Shown here: positions 1-12,177 of the stretch, piece by piece
Layout of the letters: each line of letters starts with the position of its first letter
How positions within the stretch are numbered: position 1 is the stretch's first letter
DNA from: Aspidiotus rigidus
Lineage: Eukaryota > Arthropoda > Insecta > Hemiptera > Diaspididae
NCBI GenBank assembly: GCA_035079385.1
Contig: JAVHKY010000026.1
Span: forward strand, 310,001 to 374,000
Reading direction: 5' to 3'
DNA: 64,000 nt
Notes under the pieces: model-generated
The model's input: only the letters and a program-made list of their open reading frames with translations
Told to the model about the DNA's origin: nothing
Databases searched by the model: none
Program-made: the position numbers and the translations under genes

Positions 1-1110
1 AGGACGGTCTAAAACGATAAACTGAAGTGACAAAAGAAGCAAGAGTAGACGAAACAGCGGGTTTCTGTTCCGCCAAAGGATATAAAATTTTCAAATATTA
101 AAAGTGATTTTACTCATTTGCCAGCTATCTGTCCTCTCGATCATATCATCCATAACTACCTGTCCTCAATTATGTCATCCCTTTTTTCGCGTTTGTAATT
201 CACACTCTCACTATACGTTTGTTTGACACGATATTATCGAGTTTAACGAACTGGACGCATTTCATTCTGATAAACTGTCATCATCCAATGACGTTCATTC
301 TCCATTAGTAGGTCTGAGGTGCAAAGATCGATTAACCTGCATACAGTAGCCGTTATTATTTGTGCTTAAATCTCGTTCATTAATAAAAGGGGTTGCCTGC
401 TGCATTAGCTGTTCGTTACATGGAATTTTTATTCAGATACCTTGAAGAGGTTTACAGGACACGACACCGCATGTCACGATGTGTGTTTATAAGTAATAGG
501 AAGACGATAGACGAACTCAAGTCTGTACGAGGCCTAGGTGCACTAGAAATGTCCGTCTATGAATGTTTCTGTTATTGCTGGCCGTAAACACGCTATTTTA
601 TACAGTAGCTGGTAGTAAGAGGGAGACGTAAACTTGCAACTGTAAAGGAGTTCCAACCTACGTAAAGTATTCAAATCTCTTGGTACAGATACATATATGC
701 ACTTCAACTCTCGTTCCAAACCTGCTGTGAGCGTTGAAATACTGTGTATATATGGCGAAGACAATAATTAATAGCTTCACTCACGAAGTTTATTTCACCC
801 ATCGCTCAAGAGACAGATCTTGTTTCACGATGGTTTCGTTCTCAGTTTTCATCAAACTCTGTGAAGTTGAATCACCCCGACAAGTCTATTTTGAGGAAGA
901 TTCACGAAAATAGAAAATTATGGTACAGATACTGCAGCGATTTACGAGTATAAATAATTTCTCTTGGATGAGTTCGACCGTAAGGATTCTTAAGAAATGA
1001 CTGAAGGGATGATCAAGAGAATTTTTTTCATATAAGAGCTATGCGACTGCTCAAAACGGGTCATCAGCTCGCTTACTTATAATGTTATTACACAGATTTG
1101 TTTTAAGAAG
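1..1110. other. AT-rich non-coding DNA, nothing recognised
   Basis: Both strands were read for long ORFs, known motifs and repeats. Only short ORFs without codon structure or recognisable motifs occur. No gene or repeat can be supported here. Confidence 0.5.
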
Positions 1111-1515
1111 CTATAAGAAATAGGTAGAACGAAGGTAGTTGAGGGAATTGGAGATGATTTCGGAGTTGTTGAAGAGTGTGGAGGTTATAGATGAGGGAAC
1201 TTGGCAGGAGGTCGGAGGACGGGACATCAGAAGAGATGTTGAACTGTTATCTGAATGGCAGTAGTTACATGACGGAGGGGAGTGAAGACTTAGGAGGAGG
1301 TGAGGGGAGAGGATGAATTCTTCTTGGTGGGAGTTTCTATTTGAAGAGGACCAAGGAATAGGGAGGCTTTTGATTGATCTTAGTTTGTTGTGATGCTGTT
1401 TTTTCCAAAGGTTATGCCAAGAAGCTAGGATTAGGCAACGGTAGTATTTTTGAAGGTCGTATAATGGTGAAAGAGCTGCGTCAGTGATTGTTTCAAACAA
1501 CGCAAAGGAAATCAA
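1111..1515 (-). pseudogene. 3' end of ORF2 of a Jockey/I-type non-LTR retrotransposon
   Basis: The minus-strand reading frame (134 codons) contains WHNLWKKQHHNKLRSIKS followed by PWSSSNRNSHQEE. This resembles the region after the RT or RNase H domain of Jockey/I-type non-LTR elements, typically W..W....NKL..IKP....W.SS.R..R.EE. A cysteine pair, SCNYCHSD, follows, as in the C-terminal zinc-knuckle region. The RLRIGHT-like block usually found between them is missing or shifted in frame, so the copy is decayed. The frame ends in NYLRSTYF; a related ending, FEYLRTTYF, occurs on the plus strand at about 50,430, so the two probably belong to one family. No RT domain is visible nearby, so the copy is heavily 5'-truncated. 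Family assignment is by motif memory only. Confidence 0.6.
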
Positions 1516-2442
1516 TGCTTAGAAATTTCCGCAAGCTCATTTAGTCACTCGCAAAACTTTTTCACCCTTTTGTATTATCAAAAAACGAAATTTCCTCGAA
1601 ACCACCAGCTTATTGACAGAGATGTTGGAAAAGTAAATTTTTCTCAAGTCTTCAATCTACTGAAAATATACTCAAGAAAGTCAAAAATGCAAAAGTACAA
1701 ATTACTCACGAGAGTAAGGAAATTTGCGAATCGAATTAATTCCATTCTTTAATCTACTTTCAGTATTTAAGCCAATCGCAAAAGTTTTTCTTCAAGTCAT
1801 CCTTTTATCATGTGTGGGGGGAGGTAGGAGAGATGAAGACCTTGTCAACTAACCAAATTTTATTCTTAATTAGGTGATATCTTTTGTTACCTTCAATATA
1901 ATAATCAAATTTGCCAACTGACCAAACGTTACGCACAGATCGCTGACAGCGTGTGACTTCCTTTTTTTTTTTTTAGTACCGGAAACCCGCTACCCGTTTT
2001 GTTAGGGGGACAATGTGCATTCAAAATTTAAATACAATGCCTAAATAGAGGACGGGCGCCAACGGTCCACGTCCGACTTTTGTGACGTTATAATTTTCGA
2101 GGGACTTGAAAAAATTTCGACTTTAGAGCCACATGTGATTATGATGATGAGGAGCCATTTATGATAAGAGAGAGAATCGGAAAATTTCTAACTCCAATGC
2201 ATTCACTCGTAAGACTAGCTGTTTCCCACGGAACTGCGAAGCTTCCGGGTTCCCCGCTGCCATTGCAGAGTTTGCAGTGGCATCTAATTTTTTTTTGAAT
2301 TTACCAACTACGCATAATTTACCAATGCTAGTATTTTCTGATTTGGGCCAGACTAGTGTTGATTGATGAGAAGGATAAACCACCTGGCCACTTTGTCTAC
2401 TGGACAACGTTGGAAAACTCCTAGAGAGAGTGATAGCCAATC
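1516..2442. other. Non-coding DNA with a poly(T) tract
   Basis: The stretch carries a T-run near 1,961-1,975 and AT-rich unique-looking sequence. Short ORFs on both strands around 2,159-2,440 show no recognisable motif. The R1-like similarity begins only at about 2,443. Confidence 0.4.
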
Positions 2443-2970
2443 GGCAGCGAAAAAGGCAGGCAGGATAGTTGTATACCTAAGCCGCCTGATGAGGAACCTG
2501 GGAGGACCGAGAAAAGCAAGAAGAAGGATCACGATGAACACCGCCTTGTCGATCCTCCTATACAGGATGCCCCAGTATGGAGCGACTCAATGAAAGATCC
2601 AACGAAGAGTTGCGCTGTGTTGTGTCAGTGCCTACCGCTCTGTCTCACTGAAGGCTCTTTGCGCATTAGCACAGTCACCACCAATCAAGCTCTTTGCTGA
2701 GGAGACAGGGGGGGGTGTTCAAAGCAGAACAGAAAATGACGACCAATCAAGGGACTTCACGGGTCAAGTACGAGTCTTGCTTTCAAAATAGAAAGCAAGA
2801 ATTGCCCGGAGTGTGCTGGATAGATGTACAACCCGTGTATTAATACACAACCTTGATAGGAGGATGAACCGAGTCAATGGTAAGCTGAAATTTCACCTGA
2901 CGCAGGTGTTCATCGACCATGGCTGTTTCAACGAGTACCTTTTCGAAAAGTTAAGGAAAGTTGAGCAAGC
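2443..2970 (+). pseudogene. R1-like non-LTR retrotransposon copy A, 5' portion
   Basis: The nucleotide sequence aligns by eye with the better preserved copy at 39,667-41,336, starting at its AAEKAGRVVGYLSRLMRNL segment (here AAKKAGRIVVYLSRLMRNL). It then follows the post-RT region through the block before the zinc knuckle. Several frameshifts and stops break the frame, so no product is expected. The alignment stops abruptly at TTGAGCAAGC (2,961-2,970), where a Penelope-like element is inserted. The remainder resumes at 5,831. The family resembles the R1 clade because of its post-RT region and its C-terminal C..C....D...H.LF.C knuckle, seen best in copies B and C. Confidence 0.75.
2961..2970. 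repeat. Left 10-bp target-site duplication of the Penelope-like insertion
   Basis: TTGAGCAAGC occurs here and again at 5,831-5,840, exactly at the two break points of R1-like copy A. The uninterrupted relative at about 40,682 has a single TTGAGCAGGC at this place and serves as an empty-site comparison. Confidence 0.8.
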
Positions 2971-2978
2971 TGTGTATC

Positions 2979-3474
2979 TGTTACGCCGAATTTGTGTAGT
3001 TGCCGAATCCGTGGAATCGGTAGCTTTTTTGCTAAATTCACGGATTCGGCAACGGCATTGCCGAGTTCGTGAACTCAAAGCTTTCTTAATCAAATTTTAG
3101 TCCCTCTCAAGTGTTTTTAAAAGAATTTCAATGGTCATAAAGTCTTTCCAAGAATATCTAATCAAATTATAGACAAAATAGTTTTTTGTAAAAGTTTACT
3201 CCTACTCAAATCCTTTTCTAAAGTTGTTTCAGTACAGGAGGCTTCGAACGGTTTGATAACCTCCTAAAACAATTTTAATGATCAAGTTTATCCGCAAAAC
3301 GGTTTTCAAATGCTGTGACTCAATTTTTAACGCCCTTCTGGAGCTGTTCCTTATTGAGGAGACCCGAAAACAAGTTGAGTACACGAATTCGGCAAAACCG
3401 TTGCCGAATCCGTGAATTTGGCAAAAAAGCTGCCGATTCCACGGATTTGGCAATTACACGAATTCGGCGTAACA
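2979..3474. mobile_element. 496-bp element with about 100-bp terminal inverted repeats, TSD TATC
   Basis: The segment begins TGTTACGCCGAATT and ends in its reverse complement, AATTCGGCGTAACA. Inverted similarity continues for about 100 bp on each side (2,979-3,080 against 3,372-3,474) with few mismatches. Each arm contains repeated TTGCCGAATCCGTG-like words that are themselves partly palindromic. TATC flanks the element on both sides (2,975-2,978 and 3,475-3,478), consistent with a 4-bp target-site duplication. No transposase is encoded. ORFs crossing the arms are by-products of the repeat. It is best described as a MITE-like non-autonomous DNA transposon; a Penelope terminal repeat is the alternative. 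Confidence 0.7.
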
Positions 3475-3483
3475 TATCTACTA

Positions 3484-5684
3484 CAAAAACCTTAGAAAGG
3501 TTGATCACGAAGAAATGGATACGTACTGAGCTAAGGAGGAGGTACGGTCACCTTAACGTTACCAAGAGGCACAACCTTCTGGTCCACTCCCGGCTTTCTG
3601 ATCTGCTTCATCATGGTGAGTTCGATCCATTTATTCGCTCCGTTAATGATGCTTGTCGCACTTTTGAGCTTAAGTTAAGGAATGGGAAGAATCGTAAACT
3701 TGCCTCCCTCCTCAATTCTAACGCTTTGGCTAGTGAAAAAGATCGTATCGATGATGGTACCATTCAGCGATTTCAGAAACGTATCATAAATTATAGTGAA
3801 ACCGAATTCAATGGGGACGAATTGCCCCTCCTGGAGAAGGTTTGGGTCACCCCCTCTTAAAAATCAGGAGACTTTGGCCAACGTTATGGCTGATCTCAAA
3901 ATACAAAACGGCCTCGGTGTTAATATCCGCGCCGAAATGGTCCGTAACACTCTCCTCCCCAGTTTAAGTAATGCTGGGAGTGAATTGATTAAAGGCCTGA
4001 GGAGGAAGATTAGGCAGGCTCGGTTAATTGTCACGAAAGCTGACAACGGGAATGCCGTGGTGGTCATGGAGAAGTCCTCTCCCACTTCCAAGGTCCACGA
4101 TGTGCTCAACCAATGCGGAGCTCAGGAAGATGCCCAATTCAACTTTCTTAATTTTGTAAAAGAGGTTAGGTTTCTCGTTAACAATAGTAAATTTATCATT
4201 AAGAAACCTCTAACCGAAAAAGCCATTTTGGAACACAACCCCGTTCCTCCCCTCCTTTACGCGCTACCAAAAATTCATAAGGAAGAAGTGCATATGCGAC
4301 CCGTGGTCTCATTTGTCGCCTCGCCGACCTACTCCCTTGCAAAATTTCTCGATCGCTGGTTTAAATCTAGAGTGGAGTTCGAGTCTCCCTATTTTGTATT
4401 GAATTCGTGTACTCTCGCCAACAATCTGAAGGATGTCCCCCTCCCTCTGAGTTTAACTTTATGCTCCTTCGATGTGGTGGGGCTATTTTCCCAACATCCC
4501 AAAGGCTGTTACTATGCAGCGAATAGGCGAGTTACTTGTAAAATCTGGTGTTCCTCATAAGAAAATGGAGGAAATCTTTGACGTATTGAGGGACTGTTGG
4601 TTCTCGAACTTTTGTAAATTTAATGGTAAATTCTACGAGTTCCTTGAAGAGGAGTGGATCCCTATTGGATCTCCTCTGGGTTCTCTTATTTTAGAAGTAT
4701 TATGTCTAAATTTGAGAGCGACCTGTTCTCGTCAGGTCGGGTGTTTGTGAGTCATCTACCCTATTGGCAAGGTACGTTGACGACGTTTTGTGTGCGTGGA
4801 CTGGTCCAACAGAACTCCTTGGCGAGTTTCACGATTATTTAAACAGCCTTTACCCTTCCATAAAATTTACACTGGAAGTTGGTGGTCCTGTTATAAACTT
4901 TTCGGACTTGTCTATTACCGTCACTGACGGCGTCCACCAATTTGGTATTTCCAGAAAAAATACCTCAACCGATATTGCTGTCCACGGATCGTCATTCGTA
5001 CCTGTTGCCCAAAAAGTTGCTACTTTTAATAGCCTGACGTATCGCTTGATTCATATGCCATTCAGTCAAGCCGCTTTCCAGAAAGGATTAATGATTATAA
5101 GGCACTTGGCTAGAGTCAATCAGGTCAGAGTCGATGTTGACCTTATGGTTCGTAGGAGGCTCACAAGGGAATGCCTTGACTCTACGACCTCCCTTGGTAG
5201 GAAACGGTGGATTAAGCTCCCGTTTCTGGTCAAGTTTTCATCGCAGTTGGGCCGTACCCTCCGCCCCTTCGGTTGTCGGCCATCCTTCTATACTGTTAAG
5301 AGGCTTTTAATCAAATTAAAGGACTCTATCCCAGTGGCCGAGAGGGGAGGGGTTTATAGGGTGACTTGTGGAGACTGCCCTAGCGTCTATATAGGGATGA
5401 CCAGCCGTCAAAGAGTTGACGAACACAAAAAAGCTTGGAGGAAAAAGAAAGTAGGGGCTTCAGCCTTTTCTGATCATTTGATCGAAAGTGGTCACAATTT
5501 TAAAGAGGGGTCCGAAGTCCTCCTTCATAGGGAAAACTCATACTTCAAACGTCTGGCCCTTGAGGAAATAGAAATCCTCCGACATCGGAATAATAGTAGC
5601 GCTACCGTTTTGAACAGGTACATTCCTGAAGAAGGATTGATCGAATTAGTCTACGGGAATGATTCACCTTTCGATGACTCGTAG
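3484..5684 (+). pseudogene. Penelope-like reverse transcriptase with C-terminal GIY-YIG endonuclease, frameshifted
   Basis: The coding region is spread over overlapping frames, with breaks near 3,855, 4,480, 4,700 and 4,760. The second frame has LYALPKIHKEE and RPVVSF, the Penelope-type RT finger and palm motifs. The third has WIPIGSPLGS in place of the usual GSPLSP block. The last frame (4,764-5,681, 306 codons) starts with ARYVDDVLCAW, the catalytic YVDD. It continues with the thumb-like segment FNSLTYRLIHMPFS and ends in a GIY-YIG nuclease at about residues 196-245 (GVYRVTCGDCPSVYIG, then R.DEHKKAW and H.IESGHNF). An intact enzyme would prime reverse transcription from a nicked target or chromosome end. 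With at least four frameshifts this copy is dead. The true start cannot be set. Confidence 0.88.
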
Positions 5685-5830
5685 CTTCGGTCATGATTTC
5701 GTTTGATGTCGCTTGTTCTTGTTGGTGTTGGGTTCAGTTACTTCTGATTAGTCGAAAGCGCTCGTATTTTCAATTTTCGTGCGGTCTATTGCATATTTCT
5801 TATGTGTTACTCTTCGGAGTATCCTCGTTA

Positions 5831-6311
5831 TTGAGCAAGCAACATGTTCGCACTGCAACCAAGGGCGGGATGATGGACCACAGCATACCTTATTTGAGTG
5901 TGTGAGCGGGTTAAGAGATTGGGATGGATGAAGCGCTTGCACCGGGTAGTTTGATACCTACCATGCTAGGTTCCAACGAAGCGTGAAACCAGGTGTCTGC
6001 TTTGCAGCCACATCCAGGTGTGCAGGAAGAAAAGGAAGATCACCCCTGCGAAGAAAGTAGAAGAAGAAGAGACTCCAATAGCGATCTCCTATATTTGAGG
6101 CGGTGTTCTTGTCGTGTGTTCTAATGGTTGGCTTTTCAGCTTGGCGGTAAAGGAGTAGAAGCGAGGGCTCGCCGAGGAGATTCTTCCAACACTAAAATTA
6201 TATCCGAAAGGGTGGATTCCGATGTTGGAGGAAACAAGGTTGAATACATACGCAACCCGCACCCACGCCACCACGTAAAATGGGCGTCACTACATATGCG
6301 ACACAAACGAT
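5831..6311 (+). pseudogene. R1-like non-LTR retrotransposon copy A, 3' portion
   Basis: After the Penelope insertion the R1-like sequence resumes with the zinc-knuckle coding segment (CSHCNQGRDDGPQH-like, here with GGMMDHSIPYLSV in a shifted frame). It runs through the 3' untranslated region shared with copies B, C and D (GGGTGGATTCCGATGTTGG; ATACGCAACCCGCACC). The copy ends around GCGACACAAACGATT at about 6,311. The cysteine-rich region is internally deleted relative to copy C. No poly(A) tail remains. Confidence 0.75.
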
Positions 6312-8867
6312 TTTCTGGTTTGGAGGAACTCCCCCCCCCCTCCGCCCACGACGGTCTGTCTTTGATTTCAACCTGAGAGCTCCCACGTACGAGCCCTTCT
6401 GGCGACTGCACGTAAAGCTCCTCTCAGGTGGGAACCTCCCTGGAAGGAGCGTGACGCCATCAATCCTGGAAATTTGTCGAATCTCCTATGATTTGAAATT
6501 GTTAAAGATTATTTGTACAAAAAAAAAAAAAAGTTTTGAACCTACTAGTACAATACCATTAACTTTTGCATTAGTATTTCGGACTTATTTCCTTCTGTTC
6601 AGCATTTTTGTTTCTCAGTTTTCAAAAACCATACTTCACTCCCAAAGCTGCACTCTATCGTCGCCTTTCGTGTTGTTCAACCACTTTTAAACATTTTCGA
6701 GGCTCGGCTTTTAAGATCGCGGAGACAGCGATCAGCGGTCAGCTATAATGTGCATTACAGCTCAACATATATAGGCGTATAAATTCTAATTTTTTTGCAC
6801 TATTTCACGACGCAATATAGATATACGAATATGTTTATAAGTATGCATTCTCGGCAATGCAATATCGCGCGCGAGCTCGTATAAAACAGATCCCCATCGT
6901 TTTTCTAAGCTTTGCGACGTTTAATTGGATAATAATTCACTCGAGTTAGCGTGAAGTATGCTCGGAGAAGCGCTCCATTCTCTCGATAACTGCCTTTTTT
7001 TCAACAGGTTTACCACAACGACAACTCAATTACGGCCACTTGTGCTCTTATCACCGTCGCGTCGCGCGGCAGTACGGCACTGTCCTGTCCACTCTGTGTT
7101 CCGCTTTCAAAATCATTCATCGCCTCTTTCCCTGTATAAAACTACTCGTATATTTTCTAAGAGAGAGGTCGGTCTCCTTTTGTTTTGAAACGCGCTTTTC
7201 CCGTAGAACCCGGAAAATTGAGTACTCGTTTTTTCTTTCTTTCAACACGCGATAAGCACCAGGGTCTTGTTTACCTTGGTCAATGAAGTTGAATAATTTT
7301 TCGAGTATCATCGTTCTTCGTTGTCGCGTGCAAAATCACTGTTACGTGGGACAGTTTTAGAATTTTTCGACCGAAGTTATGTACACTATCATTCGCTGAA
7401 ATCTCTTTCTCATAGTCTAATGAAACTACGAAGTATGTATATAATATTAGGTACGACCCAAATTGCGGCGAGAGTGCAACAAAGCTCAGAGCGAATAGTA
7501 ATGAAAAGAAGGGCTCGTCGCTGATGCTGCTCGTCAATTGGCGTATTTTTCGCCACAGGGTCGTATCTTGTTTGGCCTGTTGCGAGGGTTATTTTTATAA
7601 ATTTATTTCCACCAGGGGATTATACTACACAAGTGCGTGTACAATCACCCTCATTTTCACCACTGTCACCTATTATTCAATCAAAATTGTAAATTCGCTA
7701 TTATAAACCGTATACTCGTATATATTTGTTTGCGTATTGCATTTTCTACGCTCTGACGACAAACGCGTATATTAAATTTTCCCTTCGAACAACGAACTTG
7801 GAAGAATAAGAATCAAAAAAAAAAAAAAAAAAAACTCACTAGGAAGTTCGTAGGGTGTTATTTTGCGATTTGCCACCGTAGTCTGACAGTTTCACGAACC
7901 TTTTCCTCAAAAACATATTGATTACGTTTATTCTAGAGCTGTGTTAGTTTGCTCAGCATCCTACTATGTAATTAACCTGTGTACGAATTATCTACTTATT
8001 TTACTCTTTGTCCTCTTTCTCCTTCTCCACTTGATAACCGCAATCTCGAAGATATCGTGAACATTTTATAACAGCCACTGTTGTAGAAAGAGAAAAAGAC
8101 AGCTGACCGCCATGTTAGAGACCACTACCTGACTGATGTTAACCGCTCCCTATTATCCCTACAGCGATATACGAAGTAACTAATTACATAGAAGTAGTAG
8201 TCTCCGAGTCTCTTCTGGAAAGAAAAGAGAGAAAAAAAGCATTAACTTCAACTTGCACCAACCATACTTGGAGAAAAAAAAGAACAGATGGAGAAGGAGA
8301 AAGGACTGAAAGAAAAAAAACTTGCGGCTACTTACTATTTTTCTATACATACTATAAACTATAATATGTTTATGACGGTACGTTGTGCATGTATTCTATA
8401 TAAACCTTTCGCAGATGTTGCATCTCGTCTTATTAAGGCAGATCAAATTACGAGTACTTCGATCGGCGCCTAAAAATATTTTTCGCCGTTCTCATTTTCG
8501 CTATTTTATTTCTTTCTGCCATTTTGGAAGAAATTTACGAGTTCAGCTTCTGCAATGCTACCATTAATGAGATACTGAAGGCGCTGCGAATAGTGATTCT
8601 AATTCTGGTTGAATTTTTGATAATTTATTGATCCGTGATTCCGAACAGAAAGAATACGTGTGAAAGAGAATCGATGGTTTATTTCGAGAATATTTGATTG
8701 CTGGATATGATGGGCGTCCTCCTCTCGTTTGATAGGGAAAGTACAACAGCAAATTAGATGCTAGGTATGTTTCTGGTTTGATAATCTTCATAGTTCGATT
8801 ATAATTAAACAGAAAAAAGTTCATCTTAAGGCTGGACATTTTAATGACGTTATCACCTAGTGAGTGA
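6312..8867. other. Non-coding DNA, no gene supported
   Basis: The stretch holds homopolymer tracts (A-run near 6,519-6,533 and 7,816-7,834) and a G/C- and CpG-richer patch at about 6,690-7,330. A TATAAAA box-like word lies at 6,880-6,886. An acceptor-like TTTTTTTCAACAG ends at about 7,007. These could belong to an undetected 5' exon or promoter, but no coding frame or second signal supports that. The remaining sequence is AT-rich with short, featureless ORFs. Confidence 0.4.
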
Positions 8868-9636
8868 CTTTGATCTACCGACCAACCAAATCGACCGAGG
8901 ATACATTATTTCGAAGGTCTTGGTCGATATATGGTTGAAATGGATCTCAAGAGAACGTCGATCGACTCCTCTGACAGGTCAGTCTCAGTCGATTTCAAGT
9001 CGTTTTCTCCAAATTTCTAAATTTTTCATCGACCTAAAGCCGACTGCTTTATTACCTTAGATCGATTTGTAGTTCTTTGGTAATTTACTATGGTCGGTCT
9101 CGTCGAATCGAGGTCGATCTGGACTCGATTTTAAGTCGGAGTCTCCAGAGTTTTTTATCGACCTAAAATCAACTGCTTTATTGGGTCGATTATAGAAGTC
9201 AATTTATAGTTTTTTAGAGATGTACGTTTGTCGATCCACAGTAGATTTTGAGTCGACTCCTCCACACTTTGCTATCGTCCCGACATCGACTTTTCAGTTG
9301 AACCAGTTTCGAGTTGATTTGCGATTTTTGGTGATGTATACTGCTCGACTTTCAATCGATCTCAAATCGACGTCGATAAGGAGTCGATTTTGAATTAATT
9401 TTTCCAAATTTGTTGACCTGGGGTCAATTTTGAGTAGATTTGTTGTTTTTTAAGAGTGCCCAAATCGACATCTATCTAAAGTCGATTTTAATCCGACTTT
9501 TCTAGATTTTTTTATCGACTTGAAATCGACTGTGTTCTGTTGTGTGGATTTTGAGTTGATTTGTAGTTTTGGATTTACCTCAAATCGATGTCGATATCGA
9601 TTCAACTTGTCCGAATTCTTCTACCAATCTGAGATT

Positions 9637-9828
9637 CAGGAGTGTGTTTAGGAATTCTCTCCGGGGGGGGGGGGGGGGAGGTCCAAAAATTTTCGAATAC
9701 AAAATTTCTATTAAGCAAAAAAGAAGAAGAAAAAAAAACGTATAAGTTAGTTGAAAATAATTCATTTTACAGATTTTTAAAATTCGTGTGGGGGCTGTTC
9801 CCAAACCCCCGGAAATAAGCTGCTCCTG
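9637..9828. mobile_element. Putative 192-bp MITE inside satellite array 1
   Basis: Non-satellite DNA interrupts the array, starting CAGGAGTGTG and ending in CTCCTG with imperfect inverted similarity inward (TTCTCTCCGGGGG against the reverse complement of CCCCCGGAAATAAG). It includes a long G-run and a purine-rich AAGAAGAAG tract. No target-site duplication was found, so the ends are approximate. Confidence 0.4.
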
Positions 9829-11471
9829 ATATTGAATGTTGTACAATTCAAGTTGGTTTTGTAGTTCTCTGGTAATTTAACCTCAAGTTGCCGTCGTTCT
9901 GGAGTCTATTTTGAGACGATTTCTCGAATTTTGCCATCAACCTGGAATCGACTGCTCTGTTGGGTCGATTTTAAGTCGACTTCTCCAAATTTTCTATAAA
10001 TCTAAAATTTTCTGCTCCATTAGGACAATTACAAGTCGATTTGTAGTTTTTTAAAGGTGTACGCCTGTCGACTCCGAATTGACGTCTATCTGGAGTCGAC
10101 TTTGAGTCGACTTCTCCAAATTTTTTTATTGACCGAAAGACGGCGACTCTGTTCGAACGATTTCAAACTATTTCTAGCTCTACAGTAATGTTCGCTGGTC
10201 GACTTCAAATCGACAACAATTTGGAATCCATTCCGAGTCGACTTCTCCAAAAATTCGTATCAACCTAAAGTCGACTGCTCTGTTGGGTCAATTTTAAGTC
10301 GACATCTCCAAACTTTCTGATGACCTGAAATCGACTGCTCTGTTGGGTCGATCAACAAATTGTAGTTTTCTGGTAATTTACTCTGGTTGATTTCGGATTG
10401 AACTCAAATTGACGTCAATCTGGAGTCGATCTTAAGTCCGATTCTCCAAATGTCAACCTGAGATCTACTGCTCTGTAGGGTCGATTTCAGGTCTATTTGT
10501 AGTTCTGTAGTACTGCACTCGCGCTGGTTGACCTTCAATCGACGTCTTCCAGGAGTCAATTTCGAGTTGGCTTTCTCAAATTTTGTGAACCTGAAATCAA
10601 CTGCATTGTGTCGATTACAAGTCAACTTCTTCAAATTTTCTATCAATCTAAAATCGACTGCTCTATTAGGTTGATTACTAGTCGATTTATAATATTTTAG
10701 TGGTGTACGCCCGTCAACTCCAAATTGACGTCTTTCTGGAGTCGATTTTGAGTCAACTTCTCCAAATTTTTTTCCTTGACCCAAAGTCGGCGGCTCTGTT
10801 CGAACGATTTCAAATCGATTTCTAATTCTCTATAGTGAAGTACGCTGGTCGACTTTAAATCGATATCAATTTAGACTCGATTCCGAGTCGACTTCTCCAA
10901 GTGTTTCTATCAACCTGAAGTCGACTACTCTGTTGGGTCGATTTTTTGTCGACATTGATTTTGGCTTCGATTCTTTATCGACTTCTCCAAATTTTTTTAC
11001 TGACCTGAAATCGATTGTTCTTTAGGGTGGATTTTTATAGTTGATCTTTAGTTCTCTGCTCAGCTGATTGACTTCGGCTTTATCTCACATCGACTTCTCC
11101 AAATTTTGTTATCTACTTCAAATCTACATCGATCTGAAGTCAATTTCGGGTTGACTGCTCCAAATTTTTCATCTACCTTGAATCGACTGCCTGGTTGGGT
11201 CGAGTCCAAAATGGTTTGTTGTTCTCTAGTAATTCAACCTGAAATAGACGTCGACCCAGAGTCGATTTCGAGTCGATTTTTCCAAATTTTGTTATCAACT
11301 TGAAATTAATTGCTATGTTGAGTCGATTTCAATTCAATTTCTCCAAAGTTTCTATAAACCTGAACTCGACTTCTCGGTTGGGTCTATTCCATGTCGATTT
11401 ATTGTCCTCGGGTAATTTAACCTCAAATCGAAGTCGATAAGTCTATTTGAAGTCGTCTTCTCCAAATTTTA

Positions 11472-12177
11472 TTGGGTGGCGGAGTGAATTTCTCTCAGGA
11501 GGGAGCAAAATTTTGTTATATTCAAAGGCCGGATTTTTCGGCACTAAAAATGAAAAGTTGCAGCACTTTATGTTGCAATTTCGGCATTATTCGGCATTAA
11601 AAAAAAAAAAAAATGAGGAAAACATGCGTTTTCAGTACTTTTACAAATTCACGATCAGAATTATCCAATTTACGACCAAAATTATGCGATTTTCACCAAA
11701 ATAAACGATTTTTGGGGATCAAACTCGTCAATAAAAACTCCTAGGAATTTTTCAATCAAAATTTTTAATTTTTCAACATTGAACTAAAAATAATATTTTC
11801 AAAATACAACTGCCCAGAAAATTGGTGAATTTTAATCAAAATTAGGGAAATTTTGACCGAAACTTTACGATATTTTACAAAATGGTCATTTCCGGCCACA
11901 TTCGGCTTTGAACCCCGTTTTCGGCATTTATTCCATTTTCGGCACTTTCAGTCAAGATGAAATTTGTTTTGCAGGGCCCTTCACCCCTAAAATGAACTTC
12001 CATCCGATTTTCAAGCTTCTCGCCCTCAGGAAGAGGATTCGACAAATGCCGAAGAATCCGAGCTCTGGTTATATTATTTTACTGCTGAATCAAACATCTT
12101 TTTATTTGTCCACTCTTTTGTGAGGGGTAATTTCGCCCCTACTTGTCGCCTCTGCCCCCCCCCTATGCCGCCACCCA
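11472..12177. mobile_element. Putative 0.7-kb element with TGGGTGGCGG termini inside satellite array 1
   Basis: The TCGA satellite stops at 11,471 and resumes at about 12,178. The intervening DNA has short inverted ends (TTGGGTGGCGG at the left, CCGCCACCCA at the right). Its interior is AT-rich with repeated TTTTCGGCA words and no satellite motifs. There is no transposase ORF; short ORFs here have no motifs. A target-site duplication is not evident. Confidence 0.45.

Larger units (their letters stand above)
2971..5830 (+). mobile_element. Penelope-like retroelement inserted in R1-like copy A
   Basis: A 2,860-bp segment interrupts the R1-like copy and is flanked by the perfect 10-bp repeat TTGAGCAAGC. 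It contains, in order, a 496-bp inverted-repeat element (2,979-3,474), a broken reverse transcriptase ORF with a YVDD motif, and a GIY-YIG endonuclease domain. RT followed by GIY-YIG is the defining architecture of most Penelope-like elements. Insertion must postdate the host R1-like copy. Apart from eight bases, the 5' flank of the element is the inverted-repeat unit. That unit could be a later MITE insertion or part of the terminal structure of the element; Penelope elements often carry inverted or partial terminal repeats. Confidence 0.85.

Noticed and set aside
6870..7020. TATAAAA word plus an acceptor-like CAG as a possible gene start
   Set aside because: No coding frame or donor follows, and the abutting GTTTAC is not a good donor.
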